A stretch of DNA of 64,000 bases, from contig JAJEKV010000311.1 of the NCBI GenBank assembly GCA_021234155.1, positions 291,104 to 355,103 of the forward strand. Direction: 5' to 3'. The notes beneath the pieces were generated by a model. The model was not told the DNA's origin, searched no databases, and worked only from the letters and a program-made list of their open reading frames with translations. A program made the translations under genes and the position numbers. Within the stretch, counting starts at the first letter, position 1. The number at the start of each line of letters is the position of its first letter. This DNA comes from Isoetes taiwanensis. Taxonomy: Eukaryota; Streptophyta; Lycopodiopsida; Isoetales; Isoetaceae. Shown here piece after piece: positions 1 through 10,335 of the stretch.

Positions 1-180
1 CTCCGGCGATGCGGCTTAACCTGAGATTCCTGCTGTCGAAACCGGGATTCCGGTCTGTATGAAGCTTAGATTCTTGTCAATGGCCCTTGCAAAGCCCAAG
101 AATAGAACATTTCAATAAAAAGAACAAACAAGCCCTAATCCGCGACCACCTCGCTAGTTGCATACCCTGACGCCCATAAA

Positions 181-425
181 ATAGAAAGAAGCATGTCCTC
201 TTATCCACATCCTCTTATCCACATCCTGCAAATGCTTTTTTTTCTTTTAAGCATGGCAAAAAATCATCCAAAACACACCAAAATAGCAACGTGACCACTA
301 AATGCAATTAAGCTGCTCAAACATAGCAAAACATACCCTTTTTCATACAATACGACACCAAAATCATAGTCCCAACCATTGCGAGAAGGCCCTCCCGCAA
401 TACCAAACTCAAACGTTGGAAGTCA
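181..425. repeat. Direct repeat, copy 1 (degenerate)
   Basis: This stretch aligns by eye with 1190-1445 in the same orientation. Shared blocks include the run around tcttatccac, caccaaaatagcaa and ccgaaatcatagtccc-type segments in the same order, with many substitutions and small indels. I see no recognisable protein in it. It is probably one of two relics of the same dispersed element. Confidence 0.5.
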
Positions 426-1189
426 CACTCCATTACATGTGATCGTTTTTCCCATGTATTATAGCGTTTGCTTCATCTTTTATTCTGGACCATCGATCTG
501 AGGAATATTCTCGGATCAAGGGCCCCTACTTTTTCCACCGCACCCCACGACAAGTCTCAATGGTGCAAAGCGAACCAATGGTTCGTGCCAAAAAAAAAAA
601 AAAGGAAACCGCAATTGCGGAACCCATTGAAGGCGGCTAATCCTCGGCAACAATAATCCAATTGACGCAGAGCCCATCAAAGTGTCCAAAATCTACGCTT
701 TTCGTTTTTACTTATAATCGTTGGGTGACTCTCAATGTCTCGAACCAATGAGGCAAAATCTCCCGATTGAGCGACATAAGCGCTGCACATTCAAATCCGC
801 CATAGCTTGAACACACAAGCCCACCGAATCTGCATTGGCTCCGCGACACAATGGCCTCACTATAAGCCGTAGGATCATCAAGAAATCCACCGGTCTTAGG
901 ATCGTGAAAAGAACGAAAAGCTTCTGGCCGGTGTACGGATGGGCGATTGGGGAAGGATCGGCAATGGCTACTTGGCATCGGTTGCCCCTGCAATGGATAA
1001 TCCAAATTGAAGCTTTTGGAGTTGTGGTTGATTCCTAAGACCGTCAACTGGAGACAAAGAGCCTCCACCGTTTTGTGCTTGGCAGAGCCAGTTCCGGCTC
1101 CCATGAATCCGAAAGCCTGTGAGGAGCAAACACAGCGGAGAAAAACTCAGGTAACTCATCCGGAATGTAACTCTCCTCCGCTGCCCTTG
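426..1189. other. Unrecognised sequence with short overlapping ORFs
   Basis: The longest open stretches are on the minus strand (712-1104 and 968-1333) with shadows on plus. The 130-aa minus ORF has a Gly/Ser-rich segment (GGLVCSSYGG) that faintly recalls F-box-associated beta-propeller proteins, but no repeat or F-box can be traced. It lies between the two copies of a direct repeat, so a decayed duplicated gene or element is the simplest reading. No function is assigned. Confidence 0.25.
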
Positions 1190-1445
1190 CCAAGAAAAGA
1201 AGGAGGCATGCCTTCTTATCCACGCCCTACAAAAAGGGCGCCAATTTCTTTTTCCCAAAGAGCCTTTGCAAAAAACCATCCATGGAAGAAGAAATTGCCA
1301 AAATTCCCAAGCACCCAAAATAGCAAGAAACACTCAAGCTCCTCTCACATGGCAAATTATACCGTTTCTTATACAATACTATACCGAAATCATAGTCCCC
1401 ACCATTGCCTGAAAACCCTCCACAACCCCAAAACGAAAACAGCAT
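1190..1445. repeat. Direct repeat, copy 2 (degenerate)
   Basis: Second copy of the repeat seen at 181-425, in the same orientation and with the same order of matching blocks. It ends about 20 bases before the target-site duplication of the solo LTR that follows. Confidence 0.5.
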
Positions 1446-1468
1446 ACTATATCACAATAGTCTGTAAT

Positions 1469-3077
1469 TGTGACACACCTAGGGGGTTGAAGAGTAAGTT
1501 AACGTTTAAGTTTTAACCATAGGTTAGAGATAACTAATTATGGAAGGGATTATCAAGGGTTAGAGAACAAGGTAGATACGGTATTCGTATTATGCTAGTT
1601 ACTTGACGAAATACCGGATATGAACTTAAATAGTAAAGCTAAGATTAGAAAGATCTTTATTATTAATAGGGCAGTGAGGGATATTTTCCTCAACTTTAGG
1701 TTATAGCATAACAAAAGGGAAAAACGTCTTTTTATATCAAATATTCCAGAAGCTTCACCAGCGCCTTCAGGTCTAGTTACAGAAGAAGAGCAATCCGAGC
1801 AGGTGGGTTAACCGGAGCCAAATCCATAAGAATCCGTGAAGGCTTGGCCGCTAATGCTAGATTGCTATGTTTTGTTGTTGCTAAATCCATAGGAAGTATC
1901 CGGTTGTTCAAGTCTGCCATGATTTGCTGTTTATGCAGCCCGCGATTCCTTCAAGCCCAATCTAGCGTATAATGCCTTAAGAATCGTTCTTAATCCATTC
2001 TTAGATTGTTTTAGGATGTTTTCTTTCCTTCCAGAAAGTTCTTGAGGCAGCTATGGCGGCTGCAAATCCTTGTTTCTAGACCAAATGGTTCCGGAATCTT
2101 GCTCTTATATGTCATGCAAGTGATGATATCTTAAAAACTGCCTGAGTATCGTTGAATCCGGCCAGTTCCGGCCCTTCCTGTGAGATCCGGCCATAGTTGC
2201 TTCTCTGCCTGTTCTACACAGTTTTAAGCCTCTGTTTATACCTATTTAAACCCTATTCCGTCGATCCTTATTTATACTTTGCATTTTGTCTTTAAAAGCC
2301 GTTGATAGATTAGTTGGTTAAGGGTTTAACCTGTTGTCCCATAGACCCAGGTTCGAGTTTCGGTTGAAACCCATAGCTTTGCCTAGTTTTACTTTTTAAC
2401 CTCTGTTATGCTTTATTGTCACAAACATACTTACCGAGTGTTTTACAAAGTAATTCTTGTTTGTAGTTAATGTTTGTTGAAGCATTGCTCTTTATTTATG
2501 GTTTTGCTGATTAATATGATTGTCAACGGAATGTTAATAAGATATGGAATAATTGTGTGAATGAACCCGCTCTCTTCGTCGATGCCGGAGGGCTGGAGCG
2601 ATTGAGCATCGTGCACACCAGGTGATTGGTGTGTGAACGTGCATCCGTGTCGCGAACGGTGTACGTGAGAGCCTGGGCGAGGGACTGATCATCCCTGGAT
2701 AACATTAATAATTGATGATGTTGTGTGTTGTGATGTTGTGTTTCTTTTCTGTTGAAGTTTTCTGTTGAAGTTGTGTTGCCATGTTGCGTTTCTTTTCCAG
2801 ATTGTCTAGACCAGGTAACGATTGCCCACTTAGTCCTTGTCCTGGACTAATCCCCATCATTTCATTCTCTTTTCTTACAGATTATTCTAGTAGTTACGTG
2901 ACCGTTGAGCGAGGGGAGCATGAGCGATAGAAGAGATGCTATTTTGTGTTGAATTCCTATGTAGTTCCAATTGTAACCTTGAGTTATGAATATTATTAAT
3001 GAAAGATATTTATTATCTGGGTCCTTTATTCTCTCTCGTGTTTGATCTCAAGTGTTTAACGCTCTAGGAGCGTTTCA
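1469..3077. mobile_element. Solo LTR of an LTR retrotransposon
   Basis: The segment begins TGTGACACACC and ends GCGTTTCA, the TG...CA termini of an LTR. It is flanked by a perfect 5-bp direct repeat GTAAT at 1464-1468 and 3078-3082, the size of target duplication made by retrotransposon integrases. At 1,609 bp with no gag or pol inside, it is best explained as a solo LTR left by unequal recombination. The TGTGACAC start is common in plant Ty3/gypsy LTRs, so a gypsy origin is likely but not proven. The last ~150 bases (an AATAT/ATTATTAATGAA-rich stretch then tctctctcgtgtttga) look like an R/U5 end. A tRNA-like piece lies inside at about 2296-2390. Confidence 0.85.
2296..2390 (+). repeat. tRNA-like (SINE-head-like) segment inside the solo LTR
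   Basis: An A-box-like run (gattagttgg, about 2308-2317) is followed about 40 bases later by GGTTCGAGTTT, which matches a pol III B box. The flanks do not fold into a full tRNA cloverleaf with a paired acceptor stem, so this is not called a tRNA gene. It may be a SINE head inserted into the LTR, or chance. Confidence 0.3.
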
Positions 3078-3082
3078 GTAAT

Positions 3083-3649
3083 TGTGCATGCGTCAATGGC
3101 TCCTTTAAAGGGCAACCCATTGATGCGTTAGCATCTTGTTTCAAGATTGTCGCTTATACACAATATTCCATTTAAGATTCACAATATTCGGATTTAAGAT
3201 TTACAAAATATAGTAACTTAGATTAATAAGTTTTTGGACTATATTGCCAATCTTGACTTTGTCACAAGAGTATTAAGATAGTTAAAAGTTTAAAGGGTTA
3301 ATGGAGTGACAAATAGAGGGCAGGACAAATAGCACGACCAAACCATTCTATAAGATCCCGCTGCATACGCCATCCTTCTCTCAATTCAATTTAATTCTCA
3401 AAGCAAAGAGAATAGATTGGTATCTCCTGCAAAAAAAATAAAAATAAAAATAAAATGGAAGAATGGGACCTGGTACAAGCTTCATGGGAGCAAGCTTCAA
3501 ATGAGACTCGAGAATATCATGAAATTGCTGCGAAGCCAATATGACAGTAGGTAAGAACATCAGCAATATTGCATGACTGACTTCCTTTGCTTAAGCACCA
3601 AACTTAGATTTGCTCTACCATTGGTCCATCAAAGTATTGAGGCATCGCA
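3083..3649. other. No gene seen; 3' flank of the uL18-like gene
   Basis: AT-rich sequence with an A-rich microsatellite at about 3430-3455 and no coherent ORF. It contains the likely 3' untranslated region of the minus-strand gene that ends at 3650. Confidence 0.5.
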
Positions 3650-5699
3650 TCAAACTATGGCAACGCCATTCTCCCTTACACTTTCTAACACAACGGCCAA
3701 CTTCCCTTCCAACTTCTCCCCCTTACGCAGTTCATATGTCACAGCATAGACATCAGCATCCATGCTGCGCTCTGCAATCAGTTTACCAATAACCTTGCAA
3801 GCATTTACATCAATTAAGGATGGCAAGGAAAATCTCAAGTCCTTTGCATTAGTAGTTGCCACTGATATGACTTTTGAAGTCACTCTGTGGACAACTTTTG
3901 CATGAATATATCGTGCTGAAATAAAAATGTCAAGCATAAATGGCTTCATGTATTTCTCAGTTCGTTGCTTCCAAGATTTCCTGCTCGTTTTTGGTCCCTC
4001 TCCCTTTGATCTTCGTGTCCAAGCAGCATTGATATGTATTGAACCCTGAATCAATCATCAATAGCATCTCTCTTTCGTCGGCATTAATTTAACAAAAAAT
4101 GAAAAGAAAATACAGATAATTGCATACTGGACCTTGGAATTGGGTCGTGCACTTGTTTGTGTACATGGCACTACACCAGTAGCCATATTTGGCGAACTTG
4201 CTCTGAGGCCATCATAATCTGATAAATGTATGTCAGCCTGTTCCATAAAAAGCAAAAAAAGTGTCATTCTTTGCATAAAACGAGAAACAAAAAAAAATAG
4301 GAGACCCGTAAAATCATGAAATGAGCTATCTATTGTGCACTATTTATGGAAACGCTTTGCTGGAATCTAGTTATCATCACTCTAGATGGGATCTGAATGT
4401 TGACATTGTTCATGTTGATACAACGAGTGAAGTGGACAGAGCAGATTAGCTAGAATAGAATGAGGACAATACTTGGGGATGAGCATGGAAAGAAGTATAG
4501 GAAATGCAACGTCATTTCTGTCCTCCAGTTGTTTAATTGCATACGGTCAGCAGGTTACTGATATTCAATGTTTTGAAAACTGGATCAAAAAGCGAGTAAA
4601 AAACTTTGCATTAAGGTCACACATATGAGCAGATTGCTTGGACTAGAAATCAGTCAGCATCTTGCAAATTCAGAGCCATCGTCATCCCCTTTTGGCAGTT
4701 TGAGTGAGCACACTTATTTTTCTTTCAGTCATAAACTTGGAACTGTTTATTTCTAATGAAACTACAAACACATGTAGTTTAATTTGCAGAACATGGACCT
4801 GGGGGAGTTCTCAGAGTGAGGAAATACTTAGAGCCTCATCTAGAACTAAGACAACTGATCTGCACCTCTCAGAAGGAAGACGTGAAGTGCAGGGCTTTCT
4901 ACTCTGCCAGAATAGTAACTCGTCACCATGAATGGCACTTAAAGTCACAAATGCTGACCCAGCTCAGTTGCCTTTGATATGATATCTAGGTTCAGTCAAT
5001 ATGCATAGCCTTTTCTATTACTTGCATAATTAAAGAATTCCAATTTCTTAGCAATCATTTGGGCATACACATAAATGCAAAGCAAAGCATAAGTACAAGC
5101 TCATTGTCATTAAACAAGTATCCACACCGTGTATATAAACATTCAGTAGTTAATCACAGTTCTAGCAAGCCTAGTTGGTACGGCCTTTCAAAAGAACAAT
5201 TCCACAGCCATTATTCTAGCTCTTAGAAAGGAACGCTTTGAATTTTTCAACCTCACAATTACCCGAAGGTAACCAACCCAATGAAATTCATGCATGATAA
5301 TCCTAAGATTCATCTATATAACTCTATATTCTTGTTTATGCTGTCTCTAGATTTACATAAAGGAGCATTTTGGTAATTTTCCCTTAAATGTATAATGTAA
5401 AGTCTATATAGTTTCCAGAGGCAAAGCTATTTTTGCCATATTCTTCACATCAATAGGTATACCAATAAACTGAACGCCTGAAATGGAAGAAGATTGGACG
5501 GACTCACCAATGCAAAACGAGCAAGCCTTGGCTCGACTTTGACAACTGCTACTTCCGAACGACGATATTGTGTTCTGCATGGAGTAATCTGAAAAACATC
5601 TTGGAATGAGGTTCAAAGCAAAAGAGGATGGAAGATTAGGGTTTATCCGGCTACCTTAGGATAGGAGATGGTTAATACTGCCATGGTACAAGCGGCCAT
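3650..5699 (-). CDS. Chloroplast-targeted ribosomal protein uL18 (L18p/L5e)-like, 4 exons
   Basis: The model joins 5655-5699, 5508-5588, 4133-4237 and 3650-4045 on the minus strand, all phase 0 with GT donors and AG acceptors, giving about 208 residues. The 131-residue last exon reads as an L18-fold protein: a KYMKPFMLDI entry strand, the KVISVATTNAKDLR segment, VIGKLIAERS, then VYAVTYELRKGEKLEGK and a C-terminal VLESVRENGV. This is the order seen in the plant L18p/L5e-like organelle family. The first two exons give a Met-Ala start rich in Ser, Thr and Arg with few acids, as in a chloroplast transit peptide. There is a second in-frame Met at 5684. The intron between exons 2 and 3 is about 1.27 kb. 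It probably binds 5S rRNA in plastid or mitochondrial ribosomes. The family call is firm; the 5' exons are inference. Confidence 0.75.
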
Positions 5700-5759
5700 C
5701 ACCAAGCTTTAGAAGCATAGAACCATATCTCGTTTAAGAAGGGCAAGGTCCGAAATTAA

Positions 5760-6125
5760 GAATTTCCTTAAACAATATAGAAGTTGGGTCCGTTTTTTTC
5801 ACTGGCGTGCATTTTCGTGGCGCCACGTGGCACAGCCCAATACTGCGGAATGGCAGTTGGGTTAATGCATTCCGCCTAACCGGCGGCGCAGGTTAGGGTT
5901 CTCCATTTTGTTTTTAGGGTTCATCTTTAGGGCTGCCGCCAAGCACAGAGATCGTCGGTTTTTCATGCAGATTAGTGCACAGAGATCGTCAGTTTTTCAT
6001 GCAGATCGAAGATGAGCATATGAAGCTTGTTCTTTACACAGATCCCCGGTGTAACATAGAAGCAGAAACGTAAATCTTCTGATTTTTTAAATCTGTTTGC
6101 TTTGCTCGCCATGGCAGAGCATGGG
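5760..6125. other. Intergenic, upstream of the uL18-like gene
   Basis: No ORF of note. It holds the likely promoter of the minus-strand uL18-like gene and a short direct repeat (gcacagagatcgtc around 5944 and 5977). Confidence 0.4.
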
Positions 6126-6215
6126 AGTGGTGACCCGCTCCCGGCTAACGCCGGTCGCGGGACCCCACCTGGAAACCCGGAATGGAGGCCCAACCTCCAT
6201 TCCCCTGTACAAAAT
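6126..6215. repeat. GC-rich dispersed repeat, copy 1
   Basis: A GC-rich island in AT-rich DNA. The core GCTCCCGGCTA...GTCGCGGGACCCC recurs at about 18220-18255. It ends in a small hairpin, GGAATGGAGG-CCCAA-CCTCCATTCC. The other copy sits in a palindromic element, so both are probably remnants of one short non-autonomous transposon family. Confidence 0.55.
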
Positions 6216-6875
6216 ATATAAACTTATTTTATGATTCTTGGGGCTTTGCTTGAAATTAGAAATTTCCTAAACAAAATTAAGCTATTTTATCACTGATTTC
6301 ATGATTCTTGGTTGGGCACTTTGCTTTCTTGGTCGCTTGCCATATTGCCTATTCTTCTTTGTGTATTAACTGTAAATGAGCTTCTTTTTCATTGATTTTT
6401 GCTTTGTGGACAATAAAAATCAAATCAAATCTATTTTATTCTCTTTTGAACTACATAATTCCAAGTTCACATCATTGTGATGTCACTTAATTTTGCATTC
6501 TGGGCATCACAACATATTCATTTTGGGCATTTCATCATAGTTCACAACAATCATATGAACTTTTTTAAGCTGCTGCTTTCCTCTTGTCACTGGATAAGGT
6601 AGAACTTTCCTTTCATAAGCAAAATATTTCTCAAAATTTGCATGCCAATATAATGGCCTCAACATGTTCCACATGTCAAAGTAACTTTTATTCAAACGAT
6701 AACCAAGCCAAACAAGGAATATACATATGCAAAAGTTACTCTTATTAGAGTACATATTCACCTAAGCCGTAGATACTACTAAAAGACAAGAAACACATGA
6801 TATTCTATAACACCGTAGATATTACTATAGTCTAGCCCTAGACATTACCAAAAAGGAAGTCCTTGAAAACCCCAC
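6216..6875. other. No supported gene; short minus ORF at 6507-6761
   Basis: AT-rich. The 84-aa minus-strand ORF is rich in Tyr, Asn and Lys and matches nothing I know. It could be a 3' exon or untranslated region of the larger minus-strand ORF beginning at 8003. Confidence 0.3.
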
Positions 6876-8003
6876 TTAGTCTTCTGGATCCTTCAAGAAT
6901 GAATCAATTTCATCTCCATGTAGAACTGGCCAAAGTTCCTTGTCAATTTGATTCTCAACCGAAAAATCCTGACCAATACTGCCATTTAATTGCTCACCTC
7001 TAAAATTAGAACTGCCTTCGATGTTAATGTTACATACATTAAATTTGTCACACAATTTATACATATGATGCTGGCCTTCAAACTCTTGGTTGGCATACCT
7101 ATAGAGCAATGGTGGATGCACATTATGTGCCTCATCTGTATAAGTGGCCATATTAATCTCACCATTATTCACGTTTTCATCTCTTAATTCTTCCATCAAT
7201 ACCATGCCTTGTTCATTGAACGATGTTGATTCTCCAAGACATACATCATTTTCTATGGCAACCTCCATTTTAGGACAACTAATCATCCATCCTGCACTTG
7301 AAATATCATTGGGATTTGCCATTGTTTGGCCCATGGTCCCATCTACAGAACAATCATATCTTATTTGGGTAGCCATCATGTTACGGTCACCAAGATATGG
7401 TATCATATCCACTTGGCTCAATTGATGAGGAGGGTAACATTGGAGTTGCTCTGTACAGAGACACGCGAGGGGAGTTTGAAGAACACTGCAACCATACTGG
7501 CGATCCATGATCTCTTGGCTAGAAGAAGAAGAACCAAGACTAGAAGAGGAATTAAAATTAAGACTAGGATCCATGACTTCTATAGGAGGAAAAAAAGTAG
7601 GGCTGGGATTACCATGCAAAGACTTATTGGATGAGAGACGCAAGTTGTGAATTTCATTGGACAATTTACCAAGCAAAGCAAGAGGTTGCACAAGTTGGTT
7701 CTCTTCGAGGAAAATATAATAAGTTACGTGCAGCTCTTTAATTTTTCCTAAGGGGCAAAAGTGCACTTTGCAAGAGTGATGGTTCATACCTTTCTTCTTC
7801 CTCGTGTAGTGCAGGCACTTGAATCTGCCCTGGGCAATGTAGCGGTCGAGCGAGTGACAACTTCTGTTATTGATGTAATCAAACTTGGAGAGGTGCCAGA
7901 TGCCCTCATAATGGAAGCAGAAGGGGCAAGGGAACGATTTGGTGTATTTTTTGTATATATCCTGGGCCTTCTTTTCGATTATAGACTTGGTCTCCATCTC
8001 CAT
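6876..8003 (-). CDS. Unrecognised 375-aa protein with a Cys/His-rich N-terminal region
   Basis: This long open frame in AT-rich DNA is very likely coding. Residues about 24-85 contain CPFC, then spaced His and Cys residues, FKCLHY, and a final HHSCKVHFC. These are enough ligands for one or two zinc sites, but they do not match C2H2, BED, WRKY or RING spacing that I can recognise. Residues 90-125 are hydrophobic and helical (LVQPLALLGKLSNEIHNLRL). A Ser-rich linker follows (about 155-165), then an acidic, Asn/Gln-rich tail ending DEIDSFLKDPED, typical of an activation or low-complexity region. The layout suggests a DNA-binding regulator, but this is inference. The true start may lie in an upstream exon. 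Confidence 0.55.
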   Translation of the reverse strand: MEMETKSIIEKKAQDIYKKYTKSFPCPFCFHYEGIWHLSKFDYINNRSCHSLDRYIAQGRFKCLHYTRKKKGMNHHSCKVHFCPLGKIKELHVTYYIFLEENQLVQPLALLGKLSNEIHNLRLSSNKSLHGNPSPTFFPPIEVMDPSLNFNSSSSLGSSSSSQEIMDRQYGCSVLQTPLACLCTEQLQCYPPHQLSQVDMIPYLGDRNMMATQIRYDCSVDGTMGQTMANPNDISSAGWMISCPKMEVAIENDVCLGESTSFNEQGMVLMEELRDENVNNGEINMATYTDEAHNVHPPLLYRYANQEFEGQHHMYKLCDKFNVCNINIEGSSNFRGEQLNGSIGQDFSVENQIDKELWPVLHGDEIDSFLKDPED

Positions 8004-9129
8004 TAGACCTTACCTAGACGCATGGTGAACAAATACATGCCTATATTATATTAATACCATCCGAGAATTAAAGGCCCGGATTTACTAAGAATATTAAATG
8101 CGTAATTATCCTTTTGCTATGTTTGGACTTGTGCCTTTTTCTCTGTTTTATGTTTTCCGTCTGCCCTAATTCGTTCCAGACTTGCTGCTGCGCTTCCATC
8201 CGTCTGCTCATTTTTGGCGATCCAGGTTTGTATCTATGCTGTTTTTTTTTTTTGGCAGAGGATTCTGCCATAGATTTAATTTGCAGCTTACGCTTAGGCT
8301 TTTGATGCAACCTGATGCCTATACATTTGTCGGAGCAATGCCATGGCGGTCTTTGCAGACCATATGCGCTATTCCGACTGGACTTTATAATCCGGAGGAA
8401 ATATTTAGCGATGACAGCTCTATCCTTCATGTTTAGACAGTTTTTTGCTTGCTTGCTTGTTTTGCTATATTATTTGTTCTTGATGTTTTTCTGCGTTGGA
8501 TTGCCAAAGCTATGTTGCTTGTAAAATTTCTTACTGTCCGAAGCTGTTAATCTTAAATCTGCTTGCTTTTTCGAATTTCTGGCACTACGATGATCATTAT
8601 TGTCATTATTGTCATCTGAGGCTTTGATCAATGAGGCCAACCAGGGCTCGAAATTAGTGATGCCAATGCCGCCTTGTATTTCAGATTACCGAAAAAATAT
8701 TTGGAAGTGCAGTTTTTGGTCTACTTTACCGGATTTTTTTGTTTTTTAAGTTGGAAAATCACCCGATGCATTTGTAAATGGTCGGATATTTTTAAGAATG
8801 GGCAGATTTTTCGGGGAGAAACCCCTCTATTTTCTATCCATTTTGGGGGAGGGTTTATTGAAAAATAGGGCTTTTTGTGCATTGTGAACCATTAGGGTCG
8901 GGTCATGATCAGATCAACATCTAGCTTTAGATATCAAAAACTCAAAACAGAGGAGTCGCATGCAGGCTTTTGACACGAACGGATCCATGTTGACATCCAT
9001 CCATTCTGCCGGCCCTCTCCTCGACTGAACGGATTTATGTTGCTTGGATTTCAGCACGTGGCAGATCTCAGGCACTTTGCAACGATCCAGAAATGAATGG
9101 GATAGATATAGTACGTTTTGTTTAGTTTA
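8004..9129. other. No supported gene
   Basis: Several short overlapping ORFs on both strands (8068-8436) look like shadows with no recognisable domain. The Lys/Arg-rich minus ORF 8068-8430 is compositional. The rest is AT-rich intergenic sequence. Confidence 0.4.
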
Positions 9130-9361
9130 GTACGTAGATTTTCTTTGGTAAGACGTTAAACTGTCGTACCCAAGGTCACGGGTTCAACGCCTCGTTGTGA
9201 AAGTGGCCACGCAATGTAAAGTTGGTGGGGGAAGGACCCACTTCAGCAATGTAAAGTGGTGGGGGCAGGACCCATTTGGGTGTGTTGTAAAGTGTCACAT
9301 GTCCGATAGGACGCTGCCTTGTGGCGTGACGTTAAAATCTCCTCTTCTTCTTCTTCTTCTT
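9130..9361 (+). mobile_element. tRNA-derived SINE-like element
   Basis: The head contains TTTGGTAAGACG (A-box region, about 9143-9154) and CACGGGTTCAACGCC (B box, about 9178-9192) at pol III spacing. Together they read like the 5' half of a degenerate tRNA gene, as in plant SINEs. A non-tRNA body with a repeated phrase (gcaatgtaaagt...ggtgggggaaggaccca, twice) follows. It ends in a TTC microsatellite at about 9342-9362, a typical SINE tail type. I cannot define a target-site duplication with confidence. Confidence 0.5.
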
Positions 9362-10236
9362 TCATTTCCTTTGTGACACGTTATTGACTTAATGCTTGTT
9401 TATGTGTGTAGGTGCCAGTGGGGATACCCAGCAAGTTAGTGAATCACTATTTAGCCCTTTCATTACTATCGACTCCGATGCATCATTTAATGAACAAAAG
9501 GAGGTTAAGAATGCGTTGGAGAATGTTTTAAACATAAACATAGAGAATGACCTATTTTTCGATGCAACTGAAATGGCAAAGCAATGCGGCCAGGATTATT
9601 TTTAACCTGCAAGTCTCATTATGCAACGCTTTCAACATTCTAGAGGAATGTTTGACAGCAATGAATGACGAATGAGCGAGAATATCGGTGCCGGAGTGAC
9701 TTGTTTTCAGGGCAGAAATAAACTGGGTTAGAGCCCTGTTGGTGCGTAACTTGAAAGGTTTTACTAAGCAAAACATACCAAACATAAGAGCTTCCCCCCC
9801 TCCAGCGTTTATGCACCCATTGTCTGTAGGTGTTCCCGTACAAGCTTAATGAAATCTTTCAAGTTACGCACCAACAGAGCTCTGACCTGATTTATTTTCG
9901 CCCTGAAAACACGTCGCTCCTGCACGGACACTCACTCGTTCATCATCCATTGCTGTCAAACATTCCTCTACAATGTTGGAAGCGTTGCGTAATGAGACTC
10001 GTAGGTAAAAAATAATCCTGGTTGCATGCTTTGCCATTTCAGCTGCATCAAAAAATGGGTCATTCTCTATGTCTAAAACGTTCTCCAACGCATTATCAAC
10101 CTCCTTTTATTCGTCAAATAATGCATTACAGTCGATATCAATGAAGGGGCTAAATAGTGGTTCACTTGCTGGCTATCCCACTGGCACATACACACACAAT
10201 CAAGCATTGGGTCAATAACATGTCACAAATGAAAAG
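9362..10236. repeat. Large inverted repeat (about 400-bp arms) of a coding fragment
   Basis: The left arm 9362-9768 and right arm 9850-10236 are reverse complements with roughly 10 per cent divergence and an ~80-bp spacer. Both arms carry the same coding fragment. On plus it begins at about 9410 and stops at 9605; on minus it runs open from 10088 to 9864. Shared protein phrases are NALENVL and FFDA-EMAK; the minus copy continues IIFYLRVSLRNAS. I do not recognise the protein. Transcription of either strand would give a long hairpin RNA. The arms touch the Replitron-like relic on the right, and the right-arm ORF has the same orientation, so it may be a piece of the same element. Confidence 0.8.
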
Positions 10237-10335
10237 GAAGCAAAGAAAATTTACGCACTAAACAAAATGTACTATGTCTAAGAAATAAGAAAAGGAAGCA
10301 AAGAAAATTTACGTACTAAACAAAATATACTATGT

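Noticed and set aside
712-1104. F-box/kelch protein
   Set aside because: Only a short GGLVCSSYGG-like similarity; no F-box or propeller repeats.
2296-2390. tRNA gene
   Set aside because: Only A/B-box-like words; no paired acceptor stem or anticodon arm.
9130-9210. tRNA gene at the SINE head
   Set aside because: Degenerate stems and a mismatched B box (GGGTTCAACGC); better explained as a SINE.
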